Shown here in pieces: positions 37,002-46,289 of a DNA stretch of 64,000 nt. A model generated the notes under the pieces. The model was given only the letters and a program-made list of their open reading frames with translations. It was not told the DNA's origin and ran no database searches. The DNA is from Treponema sp. C6A8 (lineage in GTDB: Bacteria > Spirochaetota > Spirochaetia > Treponematales > Treponemataceae), in NCBI RefSeq assembly GCF_000619925.1, contig NZ_JHVB01000001.1, positions 310,001-374,000 of the forward strand, read 5' to 3'. Numbering within the stretch: the first letter of the stretch is position 1; every line of letters starts with the position of its first letter. A program made the translations under genes and the position numbers.

Positions 37002-37969
37002 AGTTTCAACATTTCTCCCCATTCAGAATCAGTCTGAGGGTTTTCAAAGTTGAAAATACCGCTGTCAGGGGTGAAGGTAAGTTCACCAAAATAGATATCG
37101 CCGTTCAAAATATAAAAATCAACCCTTACATAAGAAAATGGAGCTGACATTTCTTTTGCAAGTTGCAGCATTTCGTCAAGTTTTTCCGGTCGAGGGTATT
37201 CATCTTTATAAACTGCATGATTATTATAGGTGATGTCAGTTTTATTCCAGTCTGGTGTATAAAAACTTAAAAAATAGTGATGGCTGTTTGGAATGCGGTC
37301 TCCAATAAGCTGACAGAATTTGGGCTGACCGTTAAAACAATGGAATTTATAATCATGAAGATTACCATCCATTTCCTGAATGAATTCCTCTGCAATAATT
37401 TTTCGTTCTATGTAAGTATAATGATTTTCGAACATTCCGTTCATTGTTGCATAATCAAGCTTTAACCAGTCATTAAGCTTTTTGATTGTTTTTTTGATAT
37501 TCAGCTTGCTCTTATCTTTTACTAGGATATTCATAGCAGATCCATGATTGCATTTTAAGGCAAACTGATCTGGCAGGGCGTCAAAATCAATATCATTTGC
37601 GTCTGTCCAGACACCAAGCTGTTTTACAGTTTTTATTCTTCCTGAATATTTTTCTTGTATTATTTTTGCAGCAGCGTATTTATCAGAGAGCAGGGCTTTT
37701 TCTTTTGTTGAATCATTGAATTTAAGCCACTGAAGCTTTTCTGAAAAAGTTTTCGGATTTGTAAGATTCAAATCTTTTCCTGTGGAGTTTTTATAAAAAT
37801 CACACAATTCTTTTTCTGCTTTTTCTTTTGAAAGAGAATCATAGTAATGCTGTTTATTAAGCATGAATTTTACAGGTATGTCAATTTTGAATCCGACTTT
37901 CTGTAAAGTAAAAAAGAAAGTATAGCCCAGACCAAAGCATTTTATATTTTTAACTATTCTGTTAATCAT
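36998..37969 (-). CDS. TupA-like ATP-grasp protein
   Basis: About 323 residues. NPKTFSEKLQWLKFNDSTKE, LSDKYAAAKIIQEKY, FALKCNHGSAMNILV, ERKIIAEEFIQ and the C-terminal VRVDFYILNGDIYFGELTF match the TupA-like ATP-grasp family, named after teichuronopeptide synthesis in alkaliphilic bacilli. ATP-grasp enzymes form amide or ester bonds by acyl-phosphate activation, so this one may attach an amino acid or small peptide to a uronic-acid polymer. It starts at 37969 with GGAGA just upstream, overlapping the capA-like gene by 8 nt; the ATG at 37981 overlaps its own ribosome-binding site. Confidence 0.85.
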   Translation of the reverse strand: MINRIVKNIKCFGLGYTFFFTLQKVGFKIDIPVKFMLNKQHYYDSLSKEKAEKELCDFYKNSTGKDLNLTNPKTFSEKLQWLKFNDSTKEKALLSDKYAAAKIIQEKYSGRIKTVKQLGVWTDANDIDFDALPDQFALKCNHGSAMNILVKDKSKLNIKKTIKKLNDWLKLDYATMNGMFENHYTYIERKIIAEEFIQEMDGNLHDYKFHCFNGQPKFCQLIGDRIPNSHHYFLSFYTPDWNKTDITYNNHAVYKDEYPRPEKLDEMLQLAKEMSAPFSYVRVDFYILNGDIYFGELTFTPDSGIFNFENPQTDSEWGEMLKL

Positions 37970-39128
37970 TTTTATCTCCAAGATTGTTGATTTTGATATT
38001 CTGTAAATAAAGATAGCGTTCTACCGCATAACGATGACTTTCAATCTGAATGTTATGCAGAAGTAGAGTTTCGTTTAAATCCTTTTGAAATCTGCTTCTA
38101 AAAAGATATTTTTTTGCAAAATATTTAATCAGGTTTTTTATAAAGTGATTTCGCGCATTTATGAAATTTGGAACAGCATCATAAAGTTCTTTGTAAGTAG
38201 AATTCCATAATTTTGTTACCATTTCTATAACTTTATCATTGTATTCCTCTGGATTTTTTAGAATCTCAGAGCGCTTTTCAAAAGTAGTCTTTACAGAAGC
38301 ATCATTGCATAAATCAACTTTTTTGCCATCGTAATAAATAAAGTTTTCTGATGTGATTCCTGATTCTGTATCAAGGCTGACAAGAAGCCCTCTGTTCCAT
38401 TCCTTATCATCAAGCTTGTTTTTATTATAGAAAGAGAAATTTCCAAGACTGTAATAAATCGACTTTCCTTTATAGACTTCTTTTCCCTGAATAATGTGAG
38501 GGTGGCTTCCAATTACAATATCTGCGCCTAAATCAATAAAGCTCTGATAGCGTTCACGCCATTCTGGAAGTGGAAGCTCTTGAAATTCAACACCGGCATG
38601 AGGAAGGACGACTACATAATAACCGTCATTTTTGCATTTTATGATTTGTCTGTCTATTTCCCTGCTGTTTATCCAGGCGTATCCGGCTTTTAGAGGAAGA
38701 TTTTTATCTTTATAAACTCCAAATTCCGCATGACAGCAGTTGATGAACGCGATTTTTTGATTATTTTCTTCAATAATAAGCGGAGCATAGCAGTTCTCAA
38801 ATGAAGTTCCTGCACCCAGATATTTGATATTCTCATCATTGATTTTTTTCAGACTTTCAATACAGCTTTCAGTTCCAAAATCAACAATATGATTATTTGC
38901 GAGCGTAAAACAGTTAAAGCCGCTTTCTTTCAACAGGGAAATTGCTTCGTCGCAGTTATAAACATTCGGACCGACTTTTTTTATTGGCGAAGGTGTCCTG
39001 CCTTTTATGGTGCCTTCAAAATTTATAATATTAAAATCATTAGTTTTGATAAAATCAGAAAGTGAAGGTGAAATTGAGAAATTATTTGTGGACTGAATTA
39101 CTGCGTCACCGCAAAATAAAAGTTTCAT
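37962..39128 (-). CDS. CapA-type metallophosphatase-fold capsule protein
   Basis: A 388-residue protein of the CapA/PGA_cap family: MKLLFCGDAVIQ (Asp), NIINFEGTIKG (Glu), FTLANNHIVDFG (Asn-His), VVLPHAGVEF and DIVIGSHPHIIQG (His-x-His) are the metal-binding positions of a calcineurin-like fold. CapA is required for poly-gamma-glutamate capsule in Bacillus, though its reaction is debated. No signal peptide or membrane helix is visible, unlike CapA of Bacillus. The C-terminal 110 residues are basic and specific to this protein. It overlaps the TupA-like gene, so the two probably act on the same amide-modified polymer. Confidence 0.87.
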   Translation of the reverse strand: MKLLFCGDAVIQSTNNFSISPSLSDFIKTNDFNIINFEGTIKGRTPSPIKKVGPNVYNCDEAISLLKESGFNCFTLANNHIVDFGTESCIESLKKINDENIKYLGAGTSFENCYAPLIIEENNQKIAFINCCHAEFGVYKDKNLPLKAGYAWINSREIDRQIIKCKNDGYYVVVLPHAGVEFQELPLPEWRERYQSFIDLGADIVIGSHPHIIQGKEVYKGKSIYYSLGNFSFYNKNKLDDKEWNRGLLVSLDTESGITSENFIYYDGKKVDLCNDASVKTTFEKRSEILKNPEEYNDKVIEMVTKLWNSTYKELYDAVPNFINARNHFIKNLIKYFAKKYLFRSRFQKDLNETLLLHNIQIESHRYAVERYLYLQNIKINNLGDKND

Positions 39129-39132
39129 ATTT

Positions 39133-39969
39133 TTATTTTAAATAATCGGCTAAATTAATTCTAGTTGCTTTTTCCAAAGCCTGTAAGGCAAGGTCATTTC
39201 TGTTTCCTTCCTGATAATTTATATGAAAAAGTCCTGAATCCTGAGTGTTTCTAACGCTTAAATCTTTTTCATATTTTGATGGAACAAAAACTACCTTTCT
39301 GTCATTTTTTACTTCAAGATATTTAAGATAAATATCATCTGTGTTCAGGCAGGTTTCTTTAATTAAATCTGCATTAAAATCATCTTTTGTAAAAGCTTCC
39401 GGAGGATACAAAACTCCACCGCATCCTATTGCCAGCAGAGAGTGACTTGGTGTAAGAAGAGATTTATATTTGTATTCAAATTTGGCATATTCATTCAGGT
39501 TTCCATTTTCAGAAGTCAGCTTTGTAACTCTTCTTGCCTGTACGCTGTCTGGATATTTTTTATATGAATTGTATAAGTCTTTGAGAAAATCCTTGTGATA
39601 CATTATATCGTCATCAACTGTAACAATAATATGTTCAGGATATTCCTGCATGGCAAAAAAATATTTTTTATGAGGTTTTATATCTTCATAACCGGTGCGG
39701 ATTTCAAAATTATATTTTGTAAGATCTTTAAGTCGTTGAGGAATGTCAGAATCCTTTGTATCTGTGCCTAAATATAGAATTATTTTTTCTGCCTGTAAGG
39801 ATTGTTTTAAAAGTGAACGGATAACAAAATGCAGGTTTGAAAGTCGTGCAGGGTAGGAAGTTAGTGATATTATTATCCCTTCGCTTGGTTTTTGAGGTTT
39901 TAGAAAATATAAAGGTAGTTCAGTAAAAATACGTCTTAATAATCTGGGAAAAATATTTAATATATTCAT
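39133..39969 (-). CDS. GT-A-fold glycosyltransferase
   Basis: About 278 residues. IIISLTSYPARLSNLHFVIR begins the nucleotide-binding fold, and HIIVTVDDDIMYHKDFL contains a DDD metal motif. GCGGVLYPPEAF and LNTDDIYLKYLE follow. This type appears in many capsule clusters without a known donor. The gene starts at 39969; GGAG lies in the last codons of the upstream GT gene (TGGAGATAAATATG), so translation is coupled. It is followed after 4 nt by the capA-like gene. Confidence 0.78.
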   Translation of the reverse strand: MNILNIFPRLLRRIFTELPLYFLKPQKPSEGIIISLTSYPARLSNLHFVIRSLLKQSLQAEKIILYLGTDTKDSDIPQRLKDLTKYNFEIRTGYEDIKPHKKYFFAMQEYPEHIIVTVDDDIMYHKDFLKDLYNSYKKYPDSVQARRVTKLTSENGNLNEYAKFEYKYKSLLTPSHSLLAIGCGGVLYPPEAFTKDDFNADLIKETCLNTDDIYLKYLEVKNDRKVVFVPSKYEKDLSVRNTQDSGLFHINYQEGNRNDLALQALEKATRINLADYLK

Positions 39970-39971
39970 AT

Positions 39972-40904
39972 TTATCTCCAAATTTTTTTTATATATTTTT
40001 TTGAATGCGGATAAATTTTAGGATTTATCATTGATAAAAATGTAAATAAACGTATTAAAAAGAGTCTAACAGGTGCATTATAGTTTTTCTTTACTAAAAT
40101 GATTGTCGAAACCATTTGATTTAACTTAGAGAAACTTGTGTAAAATTGTAAAGGATCTTTTAGTTTATAAAGTGGGGAATCTGAAGATGCTCCTTCAAGA
40201 TGTATGATTTGGGGAGTATCCAGTACATAACGTATTTTTCCAGCTCTTTGCATTTGTAATTGTAAATCTGCCTCTTCACAATACATAAAAAATCTTTCAT
40301 CAAATCGCGCAAAAGAATCATTCTTTACAAAAAGTGCAGAACCTGCGATAAAATCTGTTTTTCCCCGATATGGAACTTTTTTTTCAGAATTAATATTTGT
40401 AAATGTTTTGTATTGATATTTTTTCTTTGTTTTTAATAGAGAATTTTTTGTTATTCTAAGAAAATCAATAAAGGCAATTTTTAATTTATGATTAACACTT
40501 GTAAAATTTGCGCCATAACCAAGATAGTTCATTTTAGGAGAAAATAAAGCACCACCTAAAGCACCTATATTATCTTTTTCACCATTTTCTTCAAAATAAT
40601 CAAATAGAATTTTGATTGCATTATTTATAAGAATTGTATCGCTATTTAAATAGAAAACGTATTTTCCTTTTGCTAAGTCAAGTCCACGATTATTTGCAGT
40701 TCCAAAGCCAAGATTAGCATTATTTTCAATAAGTACTACTTGTGGAAAATTTGATCTTAGCATTTCTATTGAACCATCAACAGAACCGTTATCACTGACA
40801 ATAATTTCAAAATTAAGATCTGTCGTCTTTTCATATATTGATTTTAAACAATCTGATAAAACATCTTTAGTATTATAATTTACAATAATAATAGAAACAT
40901 CCAT
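39972..40904 (-). CDS. GT2 glycosyltransferase, rhamnosyltransferase (WbbL)-like
   Basis: A 310-residue GT2: VSIIIVNYNTKDVLSDCLKS, IVSDNGSVDGSIEML, NANLGFGTANNRGL, FYLNSDTIL (metal motif) and FFMYCEEADLQLQMQRAG as acceptor-side motif. This set is characteristic of the WbbL/RfbN rhamnosyltransferases, which use dTDP-rhamnose, and rmlA, rmlC and rmlD are in this window. A long insert between 130 and 190 is lysine-rich. It is part of the AT-rich minus-strand GT run, 41 nt after the preceding GT2 gene. Confidence 0.83.
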   Translation of the reverse strand: MDVSIIIVNYNTKDVLSDCLKSIYEKTTDLNFEIIVSDNGSVDGSIEMLRSNFPQVVLIENNANLGFGTANNRGLDLAKGKYVFYLNSDTILINNAIKILFDYFEENGEKDNIGALGGALFSPKMNYLGYGANFTSVNHKLKIAFIDFLRITKNSLLKTKKKYQYKTFTNINSEKKVPYRGKTDFIAGSALFVKNDSFARFDERFFMYCEEADLQLQMQRAGKIRYVLDTPQIIHLEGASSDSPLYKLKDPLQFYTSFSKLNQMVSTIILVKKNYNAPVRLFLIRLFTFLSMINPKIYPHSKKYIKKIWR

Positions 40905-40945
40905 ATAAAACCTTAAACTAATATCTTATCATTAAATAATTTTAG

Positions 40946-41848
40946 CTACCATACTTTTTTAGAATCTTTATAGGCCTTAAAAAAGATAGCAAAATGAGAA
41001 AAAGGGTGAATTGTATTTAAACAAAAATCTACAAAACGCATATGAATGATTTTTCTATATTTGTTTTTGTATTGAGGAAATCTTTTTTTTTCAATAAACA
41101 AATTTCTGAAAACATAATACATTCTTGTATTGTTATACCATGGATAATTTTTCTTAAATAAAGCAAAAACTCTTTTTCCAAAAAATTGATTAAGAGTAAC
41201 TGTATTAAATTTTACAATTTTATATCCATTTTTAATAAGATTATGACACATATCATAGTCAACTTGTTCAATAAAAAGTTGTTCATCAAATTTTCCAACT
41301 TTTTCCCATACCGGTAGATTTATAATATTTGCGCTTGCAATAACTTCTGTAGGAAATGTGATTTCAGGAAGTGATTCTAAACTTATATGAAGCAATTTTC
41401 TTTTTAATGGACCTAAGATATGTTTTCGAAGAAGATGGGTCCAATATTTAGATTCATTTAAATCGATTATTCTAGGAGCAAATGATGCTGCATCATTTGT
41501 CGTATTAATGTATTTGTTAACCAATTGAATATAAGTTTGAATTTGCATGTCTTCAAAAAATGAATCTTGGTCCATGGTCATCGCCCATTGATATCCATCT
41601 TTAAGGGCTGCTTCACATCCAAGATTTTGAGCGCCAGCAATTCCACCTTTGTTTGAATTTAAAAGATAAACCGAATTTGAAAGATTTGAAAATAATAAAG
41701 AATTATCAGCAGGACTGTTATCAACAATATATAGCTTATCACAATATTCTTTATAACTGGTAATGTTTTGTAAAATTTTTTTAATTCCAAAATCAATTGG
41801 ATTATATATGACTATAATGACAGCAATATTAATAGATATATTTTCCAT
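40946..41848 (-). CDS. GT2 glycosyltransferase, rhamnosyltransferase-like
   Basis: A 300-residue GT2. NIAVIIVIYNPIDFGIKKIL, LYIVDNSPADNSLLF, NSNKGGIAGAQNLGCEAAL, WAMTMDQDSFF (metal motif) and LFIEQVDYDMCHNLIKNG follow the RfbF/WbbL-type rhamnosyltransferase pattern. The C-terminal 60 residues are basic and probably lie on the membrane surface. It follows the Wzx flippase gene by 18 nt. The donor is most likely dTDP-rhamnose, by family. Confidence 0.83.
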   Translation of the reverse strand: MENISINIAVIIVIYNPIDFGIKKILQNITSYKEYCDKLYIVDNSPADNSLLFSNLSNSVYLLNSNKGGIAGAQNLGCEAALKDGYQWAMTMDQDSFFEDMQIQTYIQLVNKYINTTNDAASFAPRIIDLNESKYWTHLLRKHILGPLKRKLLHISLESLPEITFPTEVIASANIINLPVWEKVGKFDEQLFIEQVDYDMCHNLIKNGYKIVKFNTVTLNQFFGKRVFALFKKNYPWYNNTRMYYVFRNLFIEKKRFPQYKNKYRKIIHMRFVDFCLNTIHPFSHFAIFFKAYKDSKKVW

Positions 41849-41866
41849 ATAGTTTTACCCTTTTTA

Positions 41867-43318
41867 TTATAATTTTCTTTTTTTTGTAATATTAGAATAT
41901 AAATATATGAATGACTTGTTTTTTAAAACTATAGAAATAAATAAATAAATAATCACTCCCAAAATAATATCTGATAATAACTGAAAGAGATTTGATAATG
42001 TTGTAAATCTGTTAAAAAGTTGAATTAATACTCCCATTATAAAAGCTACTATAAGAGAAGGAAGTAAGTCTTCAAGTTGTTCTTTATATGTATAATTTAA
42101 AAGTTTTTTATTTGGATAAGCATTTATAAATGAAAATAAAATATTACAAGCTGCCTGACTTGCAGCTAGTGCAAAAATACCGAATGGTGTAGCTGCAATT
42201 ATAGACAGAATAGTAATAGATCTTTTTACAATTTCCAACTTCATGTATATATCACTTCTGCCAACTGCATTAATAGCAGTAAGGTTTGCTGATTGAATTG
42301 GAATAAAACCAAAGCCAATACATGCAATCTGCATAAAAATAATGCTGTCCTGCCATTTTTCGCTTAGTAAGGTTAAAACTAAAGGTTTTGCGATAGCTGC
42401 CATTCCAAATATACAAGGCAATAAAATAAATGCAGAAAGTGAAATAGATTTTCGCATTGTATTTTTTACGTATTCCTTATCATCATTTTTGTTTGATAAG
42501 GTAGGGAATAGAACGCTTTGAATTGAACCATCAAGCGTATTAGTAATAATTTGCGGAAAGTTCTGTCCTCTGTTGTAAATTCCTAATTGTGATGTACTGT
42601 AATTTTTCCCGATAATAAGACTTTGTAAATTGTTACAGAATGTTCCAATCAGATTTGATGCCAGAAGTTTCCAACTGAATAAAAAAAGTTTTTTTAATTT
42701 TGAAATAGAAAATAAAAGCTTTGGTTTCCATTCTACAATAAAACATAAAATTAGAAAAATCAGAAAACTATAACTGAGATTTTGTCCTACAAGAGCCCAA
42801 ATTCCAAAATTATTGTATGCCATAATTATACCAATTAAGCCTGAAAGTGATATGGCAAAAATACTTCCAATAAAGTTTTTTTTGAAGTTCAATTTTTTTG
42901 ATAAATAGGCATTTTGGATACAAACAATAGAATTAAATAGAAGAGAAATACTTAAAATTCTTATTACTTTTATAAGAATTGGAGTTTTATAAAAATGGGC
43001 AATTGGTATAGCTGCAAAAAATAAAATGATATAGAAGAGAATCGATGCAAAAATAGAAAAATAAAATACTGTTGAAAATTCTAAGTCTCCAGACTCCTTG
43101 TCCTGTATTAAAGCGGTTCCGAATCCGCTCTGAACAAAAGCATTTGCTAAATTAATGAAAACAGTAATAAGAGCAAGTACTCCGTAATCTGATGGAGTAA
43201 GCATGCGTGCAAGAATTATGGAAACAACAAATTGAATAATCTGGGCTCCGCCTTTTTCCATTGTTTTCCATATAAAAGAGGTTATTACTTTACGTTTTGT
43301 TAATTGGATTTCTGCCAT
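41867..43318 (-). CDS. Wzx-type polysaccharide flippase (MOP superfamily)
   Basis: A 483-residue protein with about fourteen membrane helices. The start KRKVITSFIWKTMEKGGAQI, then ILARMLTPSDYGVLALITVF, FVQSGFGTALIQDK, and YSTSQLGIYNRGQNFPQII are typical of the WzxC/TuaB/AmsL polysaccharide export group. It should move lipid-linked oligosaccharide repeat units across the inner membrane. No Wzy polymerase is obvious among its neighbours, which may mean a single-unit glycan or a polymerase elsewhere. It lies 2 nt after the GT4 gene. Confidence 0.92.
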   Translation of the reverse strand: MAEIQLTKRKVITSFIWKTMEKGGAQIIQFVVSIILARMLTPSDYGVLALITVFINLANAFVQSGFGTALIQDKESGDLEFSTVFYFSIFASILFYIILFFAAIPIAHFYKTPILIKVIRILSISLLFNSIVCIQNAYLSKKLNFKKNFIGSIFAISLSGLIGIIMAYNNFGIWALVGQNLSYSFLIFLILCFIVEWKPKLLFSISKLKKLFLFSWKLLASNLIGTFCNNLQSLIIGKNYSTSQLGIYNRGQNFPQIITNTLDGSIQSVLFPTLSNKNDDKEYVKNTMRKSISLSAFILLPCIFGMAAIAKPLVLTLLSEKWQDSIIFMQIACIGFGFIPIQSANLTAINAVGRSDIYMKLEIVKRSITILSIIAATPFGIFALAASQAACNILFSFINAYPNKKLLNYTYKEQLEDLLPSLIVAFIMGVLIQLFNRFTTLSNLFQLLSDIILGVIIYLFISIVLKNKSFIYLYSNITKKRKL

Positions 43319-43320
43319 AA

Positions 43321-44433
43321 TTAATAAATAGTTGTTTCTACAAGTTCTTTAATTTTTGAATTTGCGTTTTCCTGTGTAAATTGTTGAATGAAATTATTTC
43401 CATCTTTAGCTAATTTTATACGTAAATCATTGTTTTGTATTAGTCTAAGAATATTATCAGCAAGTGCTTTTACATCATAAACAGGAGATAATAAAGCATA
43501 TTTTTCATTGACGGCATAATCGGAAAAAACCCCTATCTCTGTGCATGCTAGTGCTGCGCCACATTGCATTGCTTCTGCTGGTGGTAAAGCCCAGCCTTCT
43601 CTTTCAGATGCAGCAACAAAAATAGCTGCATCATTATATATCTTGTTATGAGTTTCCTGGTCTGGTGTTTTATAATAAGAATACCATTCAGGTAAATCTT
43701 TAGGTTTATCAGGTGTACCAAATATGCTTACATGTAAATCCGGGATTTGCTTTTTTACAATATCAAGAGCCGCCATAGAGTCGCAACAACGTTTTCTTTC
43801 ATCAGTGTGGTAAAGCATAGCAATTTCAGTAGGTTTTCGTTCTGAAATTGGTGTTGTCAATTTAAAATAATCAAAATTTAAGCCATTCGGAATTATTGTT
43901 GCTGTACTTCCTGCCTTTTCTACCTCTTTTTGAAGCCATTTTGAGATAACAATTTTTGTTAGAGGTAATTTATAAGAATTATAAACAAAATCATCACTCT
44001 TTCCATTCCAGTTTTCAAAATCCTGGATTAAGTAGAATTTATTTTTATCTGGTGTTTTTTTTATGTTAAATGCGTCATAAGCCGTTTGAACTGCGGTTGC
44101 AAAAATTATTGAATCTGGTGAAAATAATTTATTAATAAATTTTGGACTCAAAGAAAAAACAATATGATTTGTTATTTGATTTTTAAATTGATACCAATAT
44201 GAGAAATCCAGTTGATTCCGGAAGTTTCTGTAATAAAAACCAATAAAAGTTTTTAATCTAAAAAGAAATGAATAAGTTTTATTAGATAAAAAATCACTTT
44301 TTGCATAAGGGTATACTAAATGAACTTTGTATCCCAAATTTGCAAAGAAATCTGCATATTGGTAGGCGATTTTATAACCTCCTGCGGGTGTTTTGGGAAG
44401 ACTTGGAAGTAAAAAAAACAGATTTCTATTCAT
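43321..44433 (-). CDS. Glycosyltransferase, GT4/WsaF-like
   Basis: About 370 residues. LFFLLPSLPKTPAGGYKIAY is an N-terminal glycan-acceptor start, and YLIQDFENWNGKSDDFV resembles the middle of WsaF-type rhamnosyltransferases. The donor half has IAMLYHTDERKRCCDSMAAL and VAASEREGWALPPAEAMQCG with the EX7E pattern. I prefer the second ATG (44433) because AGGAG is then 5 nt upstream; the first ATG at 44436 is only 2 nt from it. It is cotranscribed with the Wzi-like gene. Confidence 0.82.
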   Translation of the reverse strand: MNRNLFFLLPSLPKTPAGGYKIAYQYADFFANLGYKVHLVYPYAKSDFLSNKTYSFLFRLKTFIGFYYRNFRNQLDFSYWYQFKNQITNHIVFSLSPKFINKLFSPDSIIFATAVQTAYDAFNIKKTPDKNKFYLIQDFENWNGKSDDFVYNSYKLPLTKIVISKWLQKEVEKAGSTATIIPNGLNFDYFKLTTPISERKPTEIAMLYHTDERKRCCDSMAALDIVKKQIPDLHVSIFGTPDKPKDLPEWYSYYKTPDQETHNKIYNDAAIFVAASEREGWALPPAEAMQCGAALACTEIGVFSDYAVNEKYALLSPVYDVKALADNILRLIQNNDLRIKLAKDGNNFIQQFTQENANSKIKELVETTIY

Positions 44434-44441
44434 CATTTCTC

Positions 44442-46172
44442 CTAGAAATTGTAGGCAAATGTAAGATTTATAATAGCATTATGGAGCGTTTCTGTACTTG
44501 TTACTTTATTTTCGCTGTCATATGTAAAATATTTCGAATTGACTATATGTTGATAAGCAATTCCTGTTTTGATTGTAAAACTTGGAAGAAAGTAATGAAG
44601 ATTTTCTAGTCCAATTATATAAAATCCTTTATATGTTTGATTTTCGTTATTCAGGTTTATGTAGGAGTATGTATTGTCAGGATTTGCTCGCTGAAGCAAT
44701 ATTGAAGATTTTCCTTTTGGATATATAAGTGAAAAACTTAATGTTTGTGAATTACCACCGTTTGCTAACGCTGAACCAATATATTGTCCTTTGTTTGTGT
44801 AGCCCTGAGTTACTTGATGGTGCATATTAAAGCAATAAGCAGCTTTTGCAGAAACTTTATTTCTTGCAAGTTCCATATCAGAATATTCAAATATAACTTC
44901 ACCATAAATATTTTTCTTTTTAGAGAATGTTATTGATTTCTTTAAGCCTGCAGTCCAGATAAGAGTATCGAACGGGTATCGTGTAAGTCCTTCAATCCAA
45001 CCACCCTGTAAATAATCATCTAGTCCAAGTTCTCCATATAATTCAAGTCCGACTCGTGGAATTATTAAGTCTATATAGCAGGACATTTTTTGATCTTCAC
45101 CAATTTCTTCTCCAATTCCACTGTTTGAATCATAAAACGGATTTAGATATCTGATGTCAAATGAATTCCATTTTGATATACATACTTTTGTTACTCCAAA
45201 TGAAAGACCTGGAATGAAAGATGGGTTATAAGAGAAGGTAAATCCATTAATTCTATTGTGGTCATTTGAAGAATTATTATCAAAAAAACTTGATTCTGTA
45301 AGATATCCCATCCAGATTCGACTTTCTATGTCCCCAATGTACCAGTTGCAAAATGGTAAAAATACTTTAGTTTTTCTAAGTCCAATGTCAAATTTTGGAT
45401 ATGTTGGCGCATTATTTGAATGTAATATCGGATTATATTGTGAAGGTCCTAACCATAGTGCTTGTGTTCCTGCTCCTAGTGAAAAACTTCTCCATGTGTA
45501 ACGGAATTCTGAATCTCCCCAATCAAAAGTCCAGAAGGCAGCATCTCCAAAGCGCTGTGGTGCATCAAGACCATATCCCCAGTAATACCCATATTGATTA
45601 GGGTATACAGAAGTCATCATTTCAAAACTCAAATTCTGGCTAAAACTCAACTGCGGCTTCAATGTCACCTCAAAACCGTACATTTCAAATCTGGCGCCGC
45701 CGGTTAAACTTGAGTTATAGCCTTTTCCCTGCCAGAGAGCGCCGTCATTCTGACCGTATGGGGCTGCAGTATTATAGCTGTTGAACCATTCAGGTCCGTA
45801 AACCTTGCATTTAATGTTGTGGTCGTAGCCGCGGGTGAACCAGTTTTTACCCTGATTCTGTGACTGCCAGAGTGTGTATTTTTTTCCTAAATTGTTGTTC
45901 TGCCATGGATGTGAAGGCAGAACTTTTGTCGTTACTGGATTTCCTTCTTCATCCAAAAGAGGATTGCCGTTTTCATCAAGAACGTTGACAGTTTCTTCTA
46001 TAAATTTCCATTCTGAATCACTTAGTGTGCGGTAGCCAAGAGTAGGGCGTTCAACAATACCCTGAAGCGAAAGAAAATCATAATATTCTTCTTCTGTAGA
46101 TTTAAGAGCTTCCTGTGCAAAAAGTGCTGCTGAAAATAAAAAGGCAGCTGTGGCAAAAATTATTTTTTTCAT
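44442..46172 (-). CDS. Wzi-like capsule assembly outer-membrane barrel
   Basis: A 576-residue exported protein. The signal peptide is the first 19 residues (MKKIIFATAAFLFSAALFA, cleaved before QEA). A polar region 25-140 precedes many aromatic beta-strands, ending in the barrel-type terminal phenylalanine (LTFAYNF). The Wzi pattern is visible: the N-terminal FLSLQGIVERPTLGYRTLSD region that packs beside the barrel, and SLGAGTQALWLGPSQYNP, equivalent to the fGrq..wGpG segment. Wzi binds exported capsule at the cell surface in Gram-negative bacteria. It is the first gene of the variable minus-strand operon. Confidence 0.85.
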   Translation of the reverse strand: MKKIIFATAAFLFSAALFAQEALKSTEEEYYDFLSLQGIVERPTLGYRTLSDSEWKFIEETVNVLDENGNPLLDEEGNPVTTKVLPSHPWQNNNLGKKYTLWQSQNQGKNWFTRGYDHNIKCKVYGPEWFNSYNTAAPYGQNDGALWQGKGYNSSLTGGARFEMYGFEVTLKPQLSFSQNLSFEMMTSVYPNQYGYYWGYGLDAPQRFGDAAFWTFDWGDSEFRYTWRSFSLGAGTQALWLGPSQYNPILHSNNAPTYPKFDIGLRKTKVFLPFCNWYIGDIESRIWMGYLTESSFFDNNSSNDHNRINGFTFSYNPSFIPGLSFGVTKVCISKWNSFDIRYLNPFYDSNSGIGEEIGEDQKMSCYIDLIIPRVGLELYGELGLDDYLQGGWIEGLTRYPFDTLIWTAGLKKSITFSKKKNIYGEVIFEYSDMELARNKVSAKAAYCFNMHHQVTQGYTNKGQYIGSALANGGNSQTLSFSLIYPKGKSSILLQRANPDNTYSYINLNNENQTYKGFYIIGLENLHYFLPSFTIKTGIAYQHIVNSKYFTYDSENKVTSTETLHNAIINLTFAYNF

Positions 46173-46289
46173 AAACTATACTCTATCACAAAGCCACCTT
46201 AAGAGCAAATATCATTTTGCCCATCCTTTATTGAACTCAAGTCTAATATTCATTAAAATTAATAGACTTTGTTTTTTGGATATTAATTA

